A DNA stretch of 64,000 nt from Thinopyrum elongatum (GCA_011799875.1 CM022300.1:113411201-113475200); one strand, 5' to 3'; shown: positions 43,581-56,459, counted from the first letter of the stretch. Notes: generated by a model not told the origin, from the sequence alone. A program made the numbers and translations.

Positions 43581-46500
43581 TGTAACATCCCAAAATTCTA
43601 AATTTTGGAATGTTATATTAAATAAATAGTTTTGATTGATTGTTTGATTGTGGTGTGGTTGCTTGTGTGAAATTGAGTGAAATTTGGAAACTTTTTGAAA
43701 GTTGAATGAGAGGGAATAAAATGACTTTCCCAAAACTTTCACCTTGCATTTATGATCTCCATGAATTCATATTTATTTCATTACAAACCCTAGAGTGAAG
43801 ATAACATGACTTCTTCTATTTTAAAAGGGGTTTTTGAAAAGATTTGAATTCCATTTGGAAATATTGCAAATTCAGAAACTTTATGCAACTCAATGATTTT
43901 CATGAGAGAAGATAAAATGACTTCTTCAAATGCTAAGAAAGAGAGTTGGAAGTTTCAAAGAATCAAATTCAACGTCCCTTTGAAATTATTTTCAATTTGG
44001 AGTTATTTGGTTTTATTCAAATTATTTTTCTCCAAAAATAAAATATATGGAAAATAGGGTAAAATGATTCCCTACATTAGTAAAATTGGAGAGAAATAAA
44101 TTTGAAAGCATTTTGGTATTTTTAAAATGATTTTTATTGAGTTTTATTGCACCAGTAGCACTCTTTGCTTTATTTGATTTTTTGTGGATTTTATTTGACA
44201 CTAGAAAAATGTTCATGTTGTAGAAAATATTTTTCTGAAAATTTTGATATATAATATGCTATATATCATTTTTATTATTTGTCGTTTTATTTTACTCTTG
44301 CTGTCTGAGTTTAAAAAAAAATAAAAAATCTTTTCGGCCGACCGAACTGGGCCGGCCCAGCTCCTCAGCCAGGCCCAGCTCGCCCGTCGCCCCCGTCCTC
44401 GAGCAGGACTCCGCTCGGGAGTCCGCCGCCGCCGCACCACCGTGCCCGACCCGGTCACCGCCTGCCGCCTTTGCCCCTCCCGCAAGCCGCGCCTCCCTCC
44501 CTCCTATAAAACCCGCGGCCCCGGGCCCCGTCTCTCCTCCAACCCCGCGCCGCTGCCCTGCCGCCGCACTTTGCCGCCGCCGCCGCCCCGCGCTACGCGC
44601 CGGAGCCGCCCGCGCCTTGCCGCCGCCGCCGAGGACGAAGCCGCCGCCCGTCGGAGCTCACATCCGCGCTGCGCCGCCGCACTTCCCACGCCGAGCCGCC
44701 GCCCGCCGTTCGCCGCCTCGATGCCGAGCCGCCATCGTTCGCCGGCGTTGACCGAAACGGTAAAACCGCCGGCCCGGTTTATTTTTAGGGTTAGGTTTTT
44801 TTTCGGTTTTTCCGATCGGTTCTAATTAGCGGACGTTCGTCCGTTAGTCTTCGGTAGCGAACGATTTTCGTTCGTTAGGTTTCTGTAGCGAACGTTCGTC
44901 CGTTAGATTTATTATTTTTCTTTTATTTTCGTCCAGGGACCTATCTGTGATTTTTTTTTCTTTACAGATTAGTCCCTGTGCTTCGAACGTTCGCAACTTT
45001 TTACTCGTTTGTCCAAATCCAACGAAACCAACGCTCACTTCTTCGCTACGATCTCCTCTATCCAGATAACCAACTTAAACATGTTTTTGAAAGATTAAAA
45101 TTTGAATTCAAACAGTTTTGTATTTAAACTTTTTTTGTTCATAACTTGAGTTTTATAACTCCGTTTTAGTAGATTCTTTTTGCAAATCAAAGCTCTTGAC
45201 CTAAACTTTCTGATAAGACCAAATCCACCCAATTTTGGTACTGTTAGAAATTGTTTTCTGTTGCAAGAGTTAATTGCTAGTTTTCGAAGTTTTTCGAGAT
45301 CTTTTCTTCGATTCTTTTGCATGAGTGCTTATGTATGCAATTGCTTGCTCACGTTAGATTGAACGGAGTGTGACGAGTAGAACTATCAGGAAATATGAGT
45401 GCGAAGGATCTTCATCAACAGTACAAGGCAAGTAACACATTGATCATACTTCTTCGTTACCCAGTTTTTATGCATTAGTTTCGACCCTCAAATATTGCAT
45501 GATTAGGATGTGATTAACTTGTGGGTACTGGGAAGTAGATGATGAGGTAGAACCTATTGCCCTTTTTATAACAAACCCTTGGGAGTTACTTCTACGCTAT
45601 GCTTATGTTGCCATGCTATGCTCGTAGACGTGGATTGGGTTTTGAGTGTATCCATGACAGATGTGAGATTTTTAATTAATGGTTCAACTTAAGGTGGCAA
45701 CTTTAATACACATCTGGGTGGATTGCTTGTTTGGGCACCTGGGGATATACCAGTGTTGTCCTAGGAGATCCCGGGGATATACCGTGTGATCCTCCTACGG
45801 TCCGCCACCCAGGCTCAAAGGGATCATAAGATTATTCATGCTAGAAACTTCCGTGTGCAGCCACAAGCTATTATGGGCTCTAGCATAGTTGAGTATGTTA
45901 CATGACCTCTTTCAGTGGTAGGCTAGCAGATGTAGGGGAAAGTAGGTGTAACTGTCTACCCAGAGTAAAGAGTAAATGTTTCTGAAAGACTGTGTCTCGG
46001 TCATCCGTTTCTCAAACACCATGTAGTGCGAGAAATCTAACGGAGGAGATCGAGTCTTGTGGGGAAAAGTGCACAAACCTCTGCAGAGTGTACAAACTAA
46101 TCATGATTAGCCGTGTCCCCGGTTATGGACATCTTGAGTATCTGGTTCTTGGATTTTCATATTGAATCCCATCACTCTAAATTAATTTGTTGGGATTAAT
46201 GATTACTTTTAATTGGGATTGAGAGGGGGTTTTACCTTCTCAATATTTTCAACCAACTTTGTAGTTAAACAAAATATATTCCTTTGATGTAGGGAAAAAT
46301 TGGCTTTTCGCAAAACATATTAACCGTAGAGCCTCCACCAGCCATATATGCATGTAGTGATAGCATTTATTCTGTTCATTGCTCTACTGTGTTATCTTGC
46401 CAGTATATTCAATGTACTGACCCGTTTCGGGCTGCAACGTCTCATGTTGCAGGATTCTTACGACGAGTAAGTGATACGTTAGGGTTACGATTTCTACACT

Positions 46501-46701
46501 CAACTTTGCCGTTGGTGTTGATGGGAATCCACAACCCTGTTGTTACTTCCGCTATTTGGATTGAGGTAATAGTATTTACGTTACTTTATACATGTGATTT
46601 ACCTCTGTTATAAATCCTCGAGTACTGTGTGTGTCAGCATACCGATCCAGGGATGACACTTAAGCACAGAGACTTTGATCCATTCGGGTCGGGTCGCTAC
46701 A
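43581..46701 (+). mobile_element. Solo LTR of a large Gypsy-type element
   Basis: A single unit starting tgtaacatcccaaaattc and ending gggtcgggtcgctaca, flanked by CCGAC on both sides (43576-43580 and 46702-46706), sits inside the Angela LTR. There is no second copy and no internal domain, so it is a solo LTR of 3.1 kb. Orientation is taken from a TATA box (ctataaaa, 44504-44511) followed by a very GC-rich stretch to about 44760. Repeated 'gtagcgaacg' and 'ttcgtccgttag' words lie at 44830-44910. The 384-base ORF at 44442 is low-complexity Pro/Arg/Ala and not supported. Confidence 0.85.
44504..44511 (+). promoter_or_regulatory. TATA box of the solo LTR
   Basis: ctataaaa lies in a pyrimidine-rich context directly before a GC-rich leader, the usual LTR promoter form. 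Confidence 0.55.
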
Positions 46702-46706
46702 CCGAC

Positions 46707-48296
46707 CGATCCTAGCACCGAATGTACGGCACCTCCGTGTTCAGCACACGTTCAGCTCGATGACGTCCCTCGTACTCTTGATCCAGTTGAGGCCGAGGGA
46801 GAGTTCCGTCAGCACGACGGTGTGGCGACGGTGATGATGAAGTTACCGAAGTAGGGCTTCGCCTAAGCACTACGACGATATGACCGAGGTGTGTAACTGT
46901 GGAGGGGGGCACCGCACACGGCTAAGAGAAACTTTGATGTGCTATTGGGGTGCCCCTGGCCACGTATATAAAGGAGGGGAGGGAAGAGGTGGCCGGCCCA
47001 ACGGGGGCGCGCCAGGTGTGGGGAATCCTACTAGGACTCCCCAGTCCAAGTAGGATTCCCCTCCTCTTTCCTATTCCTAGTAGGAGAAGGAGGGAAGGAG
47101 GAAGAGGGGAGAAGGAAGGAGGGGGGCGCCGCCCCCTCCTAGTCCAATTCGGACCAGCCCATGGGGGGGCGCGCGGCCACCCCTTGAGGCCCTTCTCTCC
47201 TTTCCCGTAGGGCCCATTAAGGCCCACTACTTCCCCCGGCGAATTCCCGTAACTCTCCGGTACTCCGAAAAATACCCGAATTACTCGGAACCTTTCCGAT
47301 GTCCGAATATAGCCTTCCAATATATCGATATTTACCTCTCGACCATTTCGAGACTCCTCGTCATGTCCCCGATCTCATCCGAGACTCCGAACAAACTTTG
47401 GTCATCAAATCACATAACTCATAATACAAATCGTCATCGAACATTAAGCATGCGGACCCTACGGGTTCGAGAACTATGTAGACATGACCGAGACACATCT
47501 CCGGTCAGTAACCAATAGCGGAACCTGGATGCTCAGAATGGCTCCTACATATTCTACGAAGATCTTTATCGGTCAAACCGCATAACAACATACATTGTTC
47601 CCTTTGTCATCGGTATGTTACTTGCCCGAGATTCGATCGTCGGTATCATCATACTTAGTTCAATCTCGTTACTGGCAAGTCTCTTTACTCGTTCTGTAAT
47701 GCATCATCTTGTAACTAACTCATTAGTCACATTGCTTGCAAGGCTTCATATGATGTGCATTACCGAGAGGGCCCAGAGATACCTCTCCGACAATCGGAGT
47801 GACAAATCCTAATCTCGATCTATGCCAACTCAACAAACACCATCGAAGACACCTGTAGAGCATCTTTATAATCACCCAGTTACGTTGTGATGTTTGATAG
47901 CACACTAAGTGTTCCTCTGGTATTCGGGAGTTGCATAATCTCATAGTCAGAGGAATATGTATAAGTCATGAAGAAAGCAACAACAATAAACTTAACGATC
48001 ATATTGCTATGCTAACGGATGGGTCTTGTCCATCACATCATTCTCCTAATGATGTGATCCCGTTCATCAAATGACAACACATGTCTATGGTTAGGAAACT
48101 TAACCATCTTTGATTAACGAGCTAGTCAAGTAGAGGCATACTAGGGACACTTTGTTTTGTCTATGTATTCACACATGTATCAAGTTTCCGGTTAATACAA
48201 TTCTAGCATGAATAATAAACATTTATCATGATATAAGGAAATATAAATAACAACTTTATCATTGCCTCTAGGGCATATTTCCTTCAGTCTCCCACT
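46707..48296 (-). repeat. 3' LTR of Angela, proximal piece
   Basis: It continues the LTR after the solo-LTR insertion and ends (plus strand) gggcatatttccttca. It is colinear with 53675-55258. Confidence 0.9.
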
Positions 48297-48309
48297 TGCA
48301 CTAGAGTCA
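48297..48309 (-). other. Polypurine tract of Angela
   Basis: On the minus strand, caagtgggagac lies directly before the 3' LTR, the expected position. Confidence 0.75.
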
Positions 48310-48520
48310 ATAATCTAGTTCACATCGCCATGTGATTAACACCAATAGTTCACATCGCCATGTGACCAACACCCAAAGGGTTTACTAGAGTCAATAATCT
48401 AGTTCACACCGCCATGTGATTAACACCAATAGTTCACATCGCCATGTGACCAACATCCAAAGGGTTTACTAGAGTCAATAATCTAGTTCACATCGCCATG
48501 TGATTTAACACCAAAGGGTA
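48301..48520 (-). repeat. 84-bp tandem repeat in the Angela 3' region
   Basis: Units start ctagagtcaataatctag at 48301, 48385 and 48469; the third is partial. Each unit holds two copies of 'gttcacatcgccatgtga'. Confidence 0.93.
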
Positions 48521-48639
48521 CTAAGGTGTGATCATGTTTTGCTTGTGAGAGAAGTTTAGTCAACGGGTCTGCCACATTCAGGTCCGTATGTATTTTGCAA
48601 ATTTCTAAGTCTACAATGCTCTGCATGGAGCTACTCTAG

Positions 48640-49844
48640 CTAATTGCTCCCACTTTCAATATGTATCCAGATTGAGACGCAGAGTCATCCAGATCGGTGT
48701 TAAAGTTTGCATCGACGTAACTCTTTACGATGAACTCTTTATCACCTCCATAACCAAGAAATATTTTCTTAGTCCTCTTAGATAACTAAGGATAACTTTG
48801 ACCGCTATCCAGTGATCCACTCCTGGATCACTATCGTACCTCCTTGCTAAACTCATAGCAAGGCACACAACTGGTCTGGTACATAGCATAGCATGGCATA
48901 CTTTATAGAACCTATGACTTTGGCATAGGGAATGACTTTCAGTCTCTTTCTATCTTCTGCCGTGGTCGGGTTTTGAGTCTTAGTCAATTTTACACCTTGT
49001 AACACAGGCAAGAACTCCTTTGACTGTTCCATTTTGAACTACTTCAAAATCTTGTCAAGGCATGTACTCATTGAAAAATCTTATCAAGCGTCTTGATCTA
49101 TCTCTATAGATCTTGATGCCCAATCTGTAAGCAGCTTCACCGAGGTCTTTCTTTGAAAAAACTCCTTTCAAACACTCCTTTATGCTTTCTAGAAAAAATT
49201 CTACATCATTTCCGATCAACAATATGTCATTCACATATACTTATCAGAAAGACTGTAGTGCTCCCACTCACTTTCTTGTAAATACAGGCTTCACCGCAAG
49301 TCTGTATAAAACTATATGCTTTGATCAACTTATCAAAGCGTATATTCCAACTCCGAGATGCTTGCACCAGTCCATAGATGGATCGCTGGAGCTTGTACAC
49401 TTTTTTAGCACCTTTAGGATCGACAAAACCTTCTGGTTGCATCATATACAACTCTTCTTTAATAAATCCATTAAGGAATGCAGTTTTGACATCCATTTGC
49501 CAGATTTCATAAAATGCGGCAATTTCTAACATGATTTGGACAGACTTTAAGCATCGATACAAGTGAGAAAATCTCATCATAGTCAACACCTTGAACTTGT
49601 CGAAAAACCTTTTGCGACAATTCGAGGCTTTGTAGATAGAAACACTACTATCAGCGTCTGTCTTCCTCTTGAAGATCCATTTATTCTCAATGACTTGCCG
49701 ATCATTGGGCAAGTCAACCAAAGTCCACACTTTGTTCTCATACATGGATCCTATCTCAGATTTCATGGCCTCAAGCCATTTCGCGGAATCTGGGCTCATC
49801 ATCGCTTCCTCATAGTTCATAGGTTCGTCATGGTCTAGTAACAT
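48640..49844 (-). pseudogene. Angela reverse transcriptase-RNase H, inactivated
   Basis: The frame 49844-49227 reads MNYEEAMMSPDSAKWLEAMK, NKWIFKRKTDADSSVSIYKA, IWQMDVKTAFLNGFIKEELY and KVYKLQRSIYGLVQASRSWN, which are the standard Copia RT blocks. Just after TTVFLI one extra base shifts the frame. In the next frame the active site reads YVNDILLIGND, so the first aspartate of YVDD is Asn. RNase H wording (YVDANFNTDLDDSASQSGYI, near 48650-48710) is still visible among several stops. The segment around 49650-49700 (YKASNCRKRFFDKFKVLTMM) is also garbled relative to the family. The enzyme would copy element RNA into DNA; this copy cannot. Confidence 0.85.
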
Positions 49845-50159
49845 GATTTCCAGATCATGATTACCGTACCACTCTGGTGCGGAACGTACTCTGGTTTACC
49901 TACGAGGTTCGGTAGCAACTTGATCCGAAGTTTCATGATCATCATCATTAACTTCCTCACTAATTGGTGTAGGAATCACAGGAACTGATTTCTGTGATGA
50001 ACTACTTTCCAATAAGGGAGCAGGTACAATTACCTCATCAAGTTCTACTTTCCTCCCACTCACTTCTTTCAAGAGAAACTCCTTCTCTAGAAAGGATCCA
50101 TTCTTAGCAACAAATATCTTGCCTTCGGATCTGTGATAGAAGGTGTACCCAACAGTTTC

Positions 50160-51000
50160 TTATGGGTATCCTATGAAGACGTACTTCTCCGATTTGGGTT
50201 CGAGCTTATCAGGCTGAAGCTTTTTCAAATAAGCATCGCAACCCCAAACTTTAAGAAATGACGGCTTAGGTTTCTTGCCAAACCACAGTTCATACGGTGT
50301 CGTCTCAACGGATTTAGATGGTGCCCTATTAAACGTGAATGCAGCTGTCTCTAATGCATAACCCCAAAACGATAGTGGTAAATCGGTAAGAGACATCATA
50401 GATCGCACCATATCTAATAAAGTACGGTTACGACATTCGGACACACCATTACGCTGTGGTGTTCCAGGTGGCGTGAGTTGCGAAACTATTCCACATTATT
50501 TTAAATGAAGACCAAACTCGTAACTCAAATATTTGCCTGCGCGATCAGATCGTAGAAACTTTATTTTCTTGTTACGATGATTTTCCACTTCACTCTGAAA
50601 TTCTTTGAACTTTTCAAACATTTTAGACTTGTGTTTCATTAAGTAGACATACCCATATCTGCTCAAATCATCTATGAAGAAAATAACGATACCCACTGCG
50701 AGCCTCAATACTCATCGGACCGCATACATCGGTATGTATTATTTCCAATAAGTCTGTAGCTCGCTCCATTGTTCCGGAGAACGGAGTTTTAGTCATCTTG
50801 CCCATGAGGCATGGTTCACAAGCGTCAAATGATTCATAATCAAGTGATTCCAAAAGTCCATCAGTATGGAGTTTCTTCATGCGCTTTACACCAATATGAC
50901 CTAAACGGCAGTGCCACAAATAAGTTGCACTATCATTACTAACTTTGCATCTTTTCGCTTCAATATTATGAATATGTGTATCACTACGATCGAGATTCAA
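50160..51000 (-). pseudogene. Angela integrase, broken
   Basis: The first frame (51000-50668) has the pre-integrase zinc-finger block (WHCRLGHIGVKRMKKLH ... CEPCLMGKMTKTPF) and the start of the core (IIHTDVCGPM). The core continues in 50708-50496 (FFIDDLSRYGYVYLM, FLRSDRAGKYLSYEF) in another frame. It ends in 50444-50160 (SECRNRTLLDMVRSMM, LPLSFWGYALETAAFTFNRA), which carries the catalytic Glu region. At least two frame breaks separate the pieces. Confidence 0.85.
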
Positions 51001-51095
51001 TAAACCATTTACATTGGGTGTAAGACCATAGAAGGTTTTTATTCATGTAAACAGAACAACAATTATTCTCTGACTTAAATGAATAAACGTATTGC

Positions 51096-51213
51096 AATAA
51101 ACATGATCCAATCATATTCATGCTCAACGCAAACACCAAATAACATTTATTTTGTAATAAACATGATCCAATCATATTCATGCTCAACGCAAACACCAAA
51201 TAACATTTATTTA
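51096..51213 (-). repeat. 60-bp direct duplication in Angela pol
   Basis: The unit starting aataaacatgatccaatc occurs at 51096 and 51156. Sixty bases keep the reading frame, so it adds 20 residues (NKCYLVFALSMNMIGSCLLQ) to the stretch between protease and integrase. Confidence 0.93.
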
Positions 51214-51333
51214 GGTTCAACATTAATCCCGAAAATAGAGGGAGTGTGCGATGGTGATCTTATCAACCTTGGAATCTCTTCCAATACACATCGTCATCTC
51301 GTCCTCAACTAGTCTCTGTTCATTTTGCAACAC

Positions 51334-52240
51334 CTATTTCGAGTTACTAATCATAACAACTGAACCGGTATCAAATACCTTGGGGTTACTATGAACACTA
51401 GTAAAATACACATCAATAACATGTATATCAAATATACCTTTGTTCACTTTGCCATCCTTCTTATCCGCCAAATACTTGGGGCAGTTCCACTTCCAGTGAC
51501 CAGTCCCTTTGCAGTAGAAGCACTCAGTTTTAGGCTTAGGTCCAGACTTGGGCTTCTTCCCGGGAGTAGCAACTTGCTTGCTATTCTTCTTGAAGTTCCC
51601 CTTCTTCCCTTTGCCATTTTTCTTGAAACTAGTGGTCTTGTAAACCATCAACACTTGATGCTCCTTTTTGATCTGTACCTTCACAGCCTTTAGCATCGCG
51701 AAGAGCTCGGGAATTGTCTTATTCATCCCTTGCATATTATAGTTCATCACGAAGTTCTAGTAACTTGGTGATAGTGACTAGAGAACTCTGTCAATCACTA
51801 TTTTATCTGGAAGATTAACTCCCACTTGATTCAAGCGATTGTAGTACCCAGACATTCTGAGCATATGCTCACTGGTTGAGCTATTCTCCTCCATCTTGTA
51901 GGCAAAGTATTTGTCAGAGGTCTCATACCTCTCGACACGGGCATGAGACTGAAATACCGATTTCAGCTCTTGGAACATCTCATATGCTCCGTGGCGTTCA
52001 AAACGTTTTTGAAGTCCCGGTTCTAAGCCGTAAATCATGGCACACTAAACTATCAAGTAGTCATCATATCGAGCTTGCTATACGTTCATAACGTTTGCAT
52101 CTGCTCCTGCAATAGGTCTGTCACCTAGCGGTGCATCAAGAACATAATTCTTCTATGCAGCAATGAGGATAATCCTCAGATCACGGAACCAGTCCGCATC
52201 ATTGCTACTATCATCTTTCAACTTAGTTTTCTCTAGGAAC
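51334..52240 (-). pseudogene. Angela gag-protease start, broken
   Basis: The segment 52038-51778 reads MIYGLEPGLQKRFERHGAYE and KYFAYKMEENSSTSEHMLRM, the gag-polypeptide domain of Copia elements. The segment 51750-51334 has a zinc knuckle CFYCKGTGHWKWNC, a Lys-rich linker before it and the start of protease (FDTGSVVMISNS). The two lie in separate frames with stops between, and sequence upstream to about 52240 is only loosely gag-like. Confidence 0.8.
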
Positions 52241-53502
52241 ATATCAAAAATAAAACAGGGGAGCTATACGCGAGCTATTGATCTACAACATAATTTGCAA
52301 ATACTATAAGTAGTAAGTTCATGATAAATTAAAGTTCAATTAATCATATTACTTAAGAACTCCCACTTAGATAGACATCCGTCTAGTCATCTAAATGATC
52401 ACGTGATCCATATCAACTAAACCATGTCCGATCATCACGTGAGATGCAGTAGTTTTCAATGGTGAACATCTCTATGTTGATCATATCTACTATATGATTC
52501 ACGCTCGACCTTTCGGTCTCCAGTGTTCCGAGGCCATATCTGCATATGCTAGGCTCGTCAAGTTTAACCCGAGTATTTCGCATGTGCAAAACTGTCTTGC
52601 ACCCGTTGTATTTGAACGTAGAGCCTATCACACCCGATCATCACGTGGTGTCTCAGAACGAAGAACTTTCGCAACGGTGCATACTCAGGGAGAACACTTA
52701 TACCTTGAATTTTAGTGAGGGATCATCTTATAATGCTACCGCCGTACTAAGCAAAATAAGATGCATAAAAGGATTAACATCACATGCAATCAAAATATGT
52801 GACATGATATGGCCATCATCATCTTGTGCCTTTGATCTCCATCTCCAAAGCATCGTCATGATATCCATCGTTACCGGCTTGACACCTTGATCTCCATCAT
52901 AGCGTCGTTGTCGTCTCGCCAACTATTGCTTCTACGACTATCGCTACCGCATAGTGATAAAGTAAAGCAATTACATGGCGATTGCATTTCATACAATAAA
53001 GCGACAACCATATGGCTCCTGCCAGTTGCCGATAACTCTGTTACAAAATATGATCATCTCATACAACAAATTATATCACATCATGTCTTGACCATATCAC
53101 ATCACAGCAAGCCCTGCAAAAACAAGTTAGACGTCCTCTACTTTGTTATTGCAAGTTTTACGTGGCTGCTACGGGCTTCGAGCAAGAACCGTTCTTACCT
53201 ACGCATCAAAACCACAACGTGGTGTAGTGATTGCTTTTTGATCTTCTAAAAGAACCCTCTTCATTGAAACCGGTTCAACTAAAGTGAGAGAGACAGACAC
53301 CCGCCGGTCACCTTTAAGCAACGAGTGCTCGCAGCGGTGAAACCAGTCTCACGTAAGCGTACGCGTAATGTCGGTCCGGGCCGCTTCATCTCACAATACC
53401 GCTGAACCAAGTAACAACTAGTAACGGCAAGCAATATGTATACACCCACGCCCACAACTCCTTTGTGTTCTACTCGTGCAAATAACATCTACGCATAGAC
53501 CT
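52241..53502 (-). other. Angela leader region
   Basis: Untranslated leader between primer site and gag. No convincing frame on either strand. Confidence 0.6.
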
Positions 53503-53515
53503 GGCTCGGATACCA
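53503..53515 (-). other. Primer-binding site of Angela
   Basis: On the minus strand tggtatccgagcc follows the 5' LTR by one base. It matches the tRNA-Met-type site of BARE-like elements except for A to C at the eighth base. Confidence 0.85.
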
Positions 53516-53516
53516 C

Positions 53517-55258
53517 TGTTGGGTAACGTAGTATTTCAAAAAAATTCCTACGATCACGCAAGATCTATCTAGGAGAAGCATAGCAACGAGTGGGGAGAGT
53601 GTGTCCACGTACCCTCGTAGACCGAAAGCGGAAGCGTTTATCAACGCGGTTGATGTAGTCGTACGTCTTCACGATCCGACCGATCCTAGCACCGAACGTA
53701 CGGCACCTCCGTGTTCAGCACACGTTCAGCTCGATGACGTCCGTCGTACTCTTGATCCAGTTGAGGCCGAGGGAGAGTTCCGTCAGCACGACGGCGTGGC
53801 GACGGTGATGATGAAGTTACCGGCGCAGGGCTTCGCCTAAGCACTACGACGATATGACCGAGGTGTGTAACTGTGGAGGGGGGCACCGCACATGGCTAAG
53901 AGAAACTTTGATGTGCTATTGGGGTGCCCCCTGGCCACGTATATAAAGGAGGGGAGGGAAGAGGTGGCCGGCCCAAGGGGGGCGCGCCAGGTGTGGGGAA
54001 TCCTACTAGGACTCCCCAGTCCAAGTAGGATTCCCCTCCTCTTTCCTATTCCTAGTAGGAGAAGGAGGGGAGGAAGAGGGGAGAAGGAATGAGGGGGGCG
54101 CCGCCCCCTCCTAGTCCAATTCGGACCAGCCCATGGGGGGGCACGCGGCCACCCCTTGAGGCCCTTCTCTCCTTTCCCGTATGGCCCATTAAGGCCCACT
54201 ACTTCCCCCGGCGAATTCCCGCAACTCTCCGGTACTCTGAAAAATACCCGAATTACTCGGAACCTTTCCGATGTCCGAATATAGCCTTCCAATATATCGA
54301 TCTTTACCTCTCAACTATTTCGAGACTCCTCGTCATGTCCCCGATCTCATCCGGGACTCCGAACAAACTTCGGTCATCAAATCACATAACTCATAATACA
54401 AATCGTCATCTAAAGTTAAGTGTGCGGACCCTACGGGTTCGAGAACTATGTAGACATGACCGAGACACATCTCTGGTCAATAACCAATAGCGGAACCTGG
54501 ATGCTCATATTGGCTCCTACATATTCTGCGAAGATCTTTATCGGTCAAACCGCATAACAACATACGTTGTTCCCTTTGTCATCGATATGTTACTTGCCCA
54601 AGATTCGATCGTCGTTATCATCATACTTAGTTCAATCTCGTTACTGGCAAGTCTCTTTACTCGTTCCGTAATGCATCATCTCGTAACTAACTCATTAGTC
54701 ACATTGCTTGCAAGGCTTCATATGATGTGCATTACCGAGAGGGCCCAGAGATACCTCTCCGACAATCGGAGTGACAAATCCTAATCTCGATCTATGCCAA
54801 CTCAACAAACACCATCGGAGACACCTGTAGAGCATCTTTATAATCACCCAGTTACGTTGTGACGTTTGATAGCACACTAAGTGTTCCTCCGGTATTCGGG
54901 AGTTGCATAATCTCATAGTCAGAGGAATATGTATAAGTCATGAAGAAAGCAGCAGCAATAAACTTAACGATCATATTGCTATGCTAACGGATGGATCTTG
55001 TCCATCACATCATTCTCCTAATGATGTGATCCCGTTCATCAAATGACAACACATGTCTATGGTTAGGAAACTTAACCATCTTTGATTAACGTGCTAGTCA
55101 AGTAGAGGCATACTAGGGACACTTTGTTTTTTCTATGTAATCACACATGTATCAAGTTTCCGGTTAATACAATTCTAGGTTGAATAATAAACATTTATCA
55201 TGATATAAGGAAATATAAATAACAACTTTATTATTGCCTCTAGGGCATATTTCCTTCA
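53517..55258 (-). repeat. 5' LTR of Angela
   Basis: It is intact. On the plus strand it begins tgttgggtaacgtagtattt and ends gggcatatttccttca, next to the CCACC duplication. It shows where the solo LTR entered the other copy (gatccgac/cgatcc). Confidence 0.93.
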
Positions 55259-55499
55259 CCACCGGAAGGGCCTCTATATTTCGCGAAAAAAACATTCCTC
55301 CCGCTGACAGCTCGGACCCACCAGCTATATCTTTGCACGCAAGGAAGTGCCTCCTTATTACGCACAAAAAAATGAATACTCCCCCTGCTAGCTGGGATCC
55401 AACATAGTTGGAGGTTGACTTGTGGGCCTACTAAGTTGACGCGGACGGAGGGCTTTGTCAACTTAGTCAATAGGAATGATTCTAGCTCCAGTGACCGTA

Positions 55500-56180
55500 C
55501 GATGTCCATCCAACGGTCGTAGTCCTTCTTCAACCTCTGGTCTTCTTGCTCCAGCCGCCCAAACCAGGCCCGGTCGTGCCGCCTGCTCCTGCCTCCCATG
55601 GCCGGTTCTGCTGCCGCGCAGGCCTCACCGCCCCACCCTACTCCCATCACTGGCCTGGCCATCCCTGTACTCACCCAGACCTCCTGTTATTCTCTGGTGT
55701 CGGCAGCCTCACACTGCAGCCCAACCAGTAAACCCTCGTACTCCCCTCCGCGTGGGAAACAACTGCCGAGTCTTCCCCGGCTCCGGGTCATTCCCTTCCT
55801 AGGCCTCGCCATCGTCCACCGCCTTGGTGCTCTCACTGCGGCGTGGTCAACGTGGTCAAGGAACGACTTACATCGGAAGAGGACTATACGTGGAGAGGCT
55901 GACAGCTGGGTCCACGGCCGCAGCAAGGAAGTGCCTCCTTATTACGCGCAAAATAATGATTCCTCCACCTGACAGCGGGGACCTACCGGAAGGGCCTCTG
56001 TATTTTGCGAAAAAATGTTTCCCCCTGACAGCTGGGACCCACCAGCTATATCTTCGGACGCAAGGAAGTTCCTTCATATTAGGCGTGAAAAAAATAAATC
56101 CTCCCCCTGACAGCTCGGACCCACCATCAATAACTTCGCATGCAAGGAAGTGCCTCCTTATCCTCCCTGACAGCCGGGAC
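55500..56180 (+). repeat. CACTA internal repeat unit D
   Basis: Closest to units A and C. It ends in the same small array of 'gacagctgggacccaccagc' phrases as 5450-5640. Confidence 0.75.
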
Positions 56181-56459
56181 CCACCTAGTCGAAGCGTACA
56201 TAGCGTTGTCATTCTGGTCGCGAACGTGTATGTACATATTGGTCGATCGGTCTCTCTGCAATGATGAACCATGGCTGAGCAAGCAGCGACACGTGTAGTA
56301 GTAGAGCCCCCGACGTAGCAGTTCAGGCAGTCCCTTCTAAACCGTGTACACGTACGTACAACCACATGCCAAAAAATACGACCACGTACATACATACGGG
56401 CGGGGTCTCGAACGCCTACTCGCGCATACGTACAGCCAGGGCTCGTGTACATGGAGAGG

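Larger units (their letters stand above)
43418..55258 (-). mobile_element. Angela/BARE-type Copia retrotransposon, full length, inactivated
   Basis: The target duplication CCACC (43413-43417 and 55259-55263) flanks an element in minus orientation. Its 5' LTR is 53517-55258; its 3' LTR is 43418-43580 plus 46707-48296, split by a solo LTR. On the minus strand the LTR begins tgaaggaaatatgccctaga, wording I associate with the Angela/WIS/BARE group. Internal order on the minus strand is primer site, leader, gag, protease, integrase, reverse transcriptase, RNase H, purine tract, which is the Copia order. All coding parts carry stops or frame shifts. Confidence 0.92.

Noticed and set aside
44442..44825. 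Pro/Arg/Ala-rich frame of 127 codons
   Set aside because: It is the GC-rich leader after the TATA box of a solo LTR; low complexity and open on both strands.
48301..48520. Regular repeats considered as a CRISPR-like array
   Set aside because: Plain tandem repeats with no unique spacers, in the 3' part of a plant retrotransposon.
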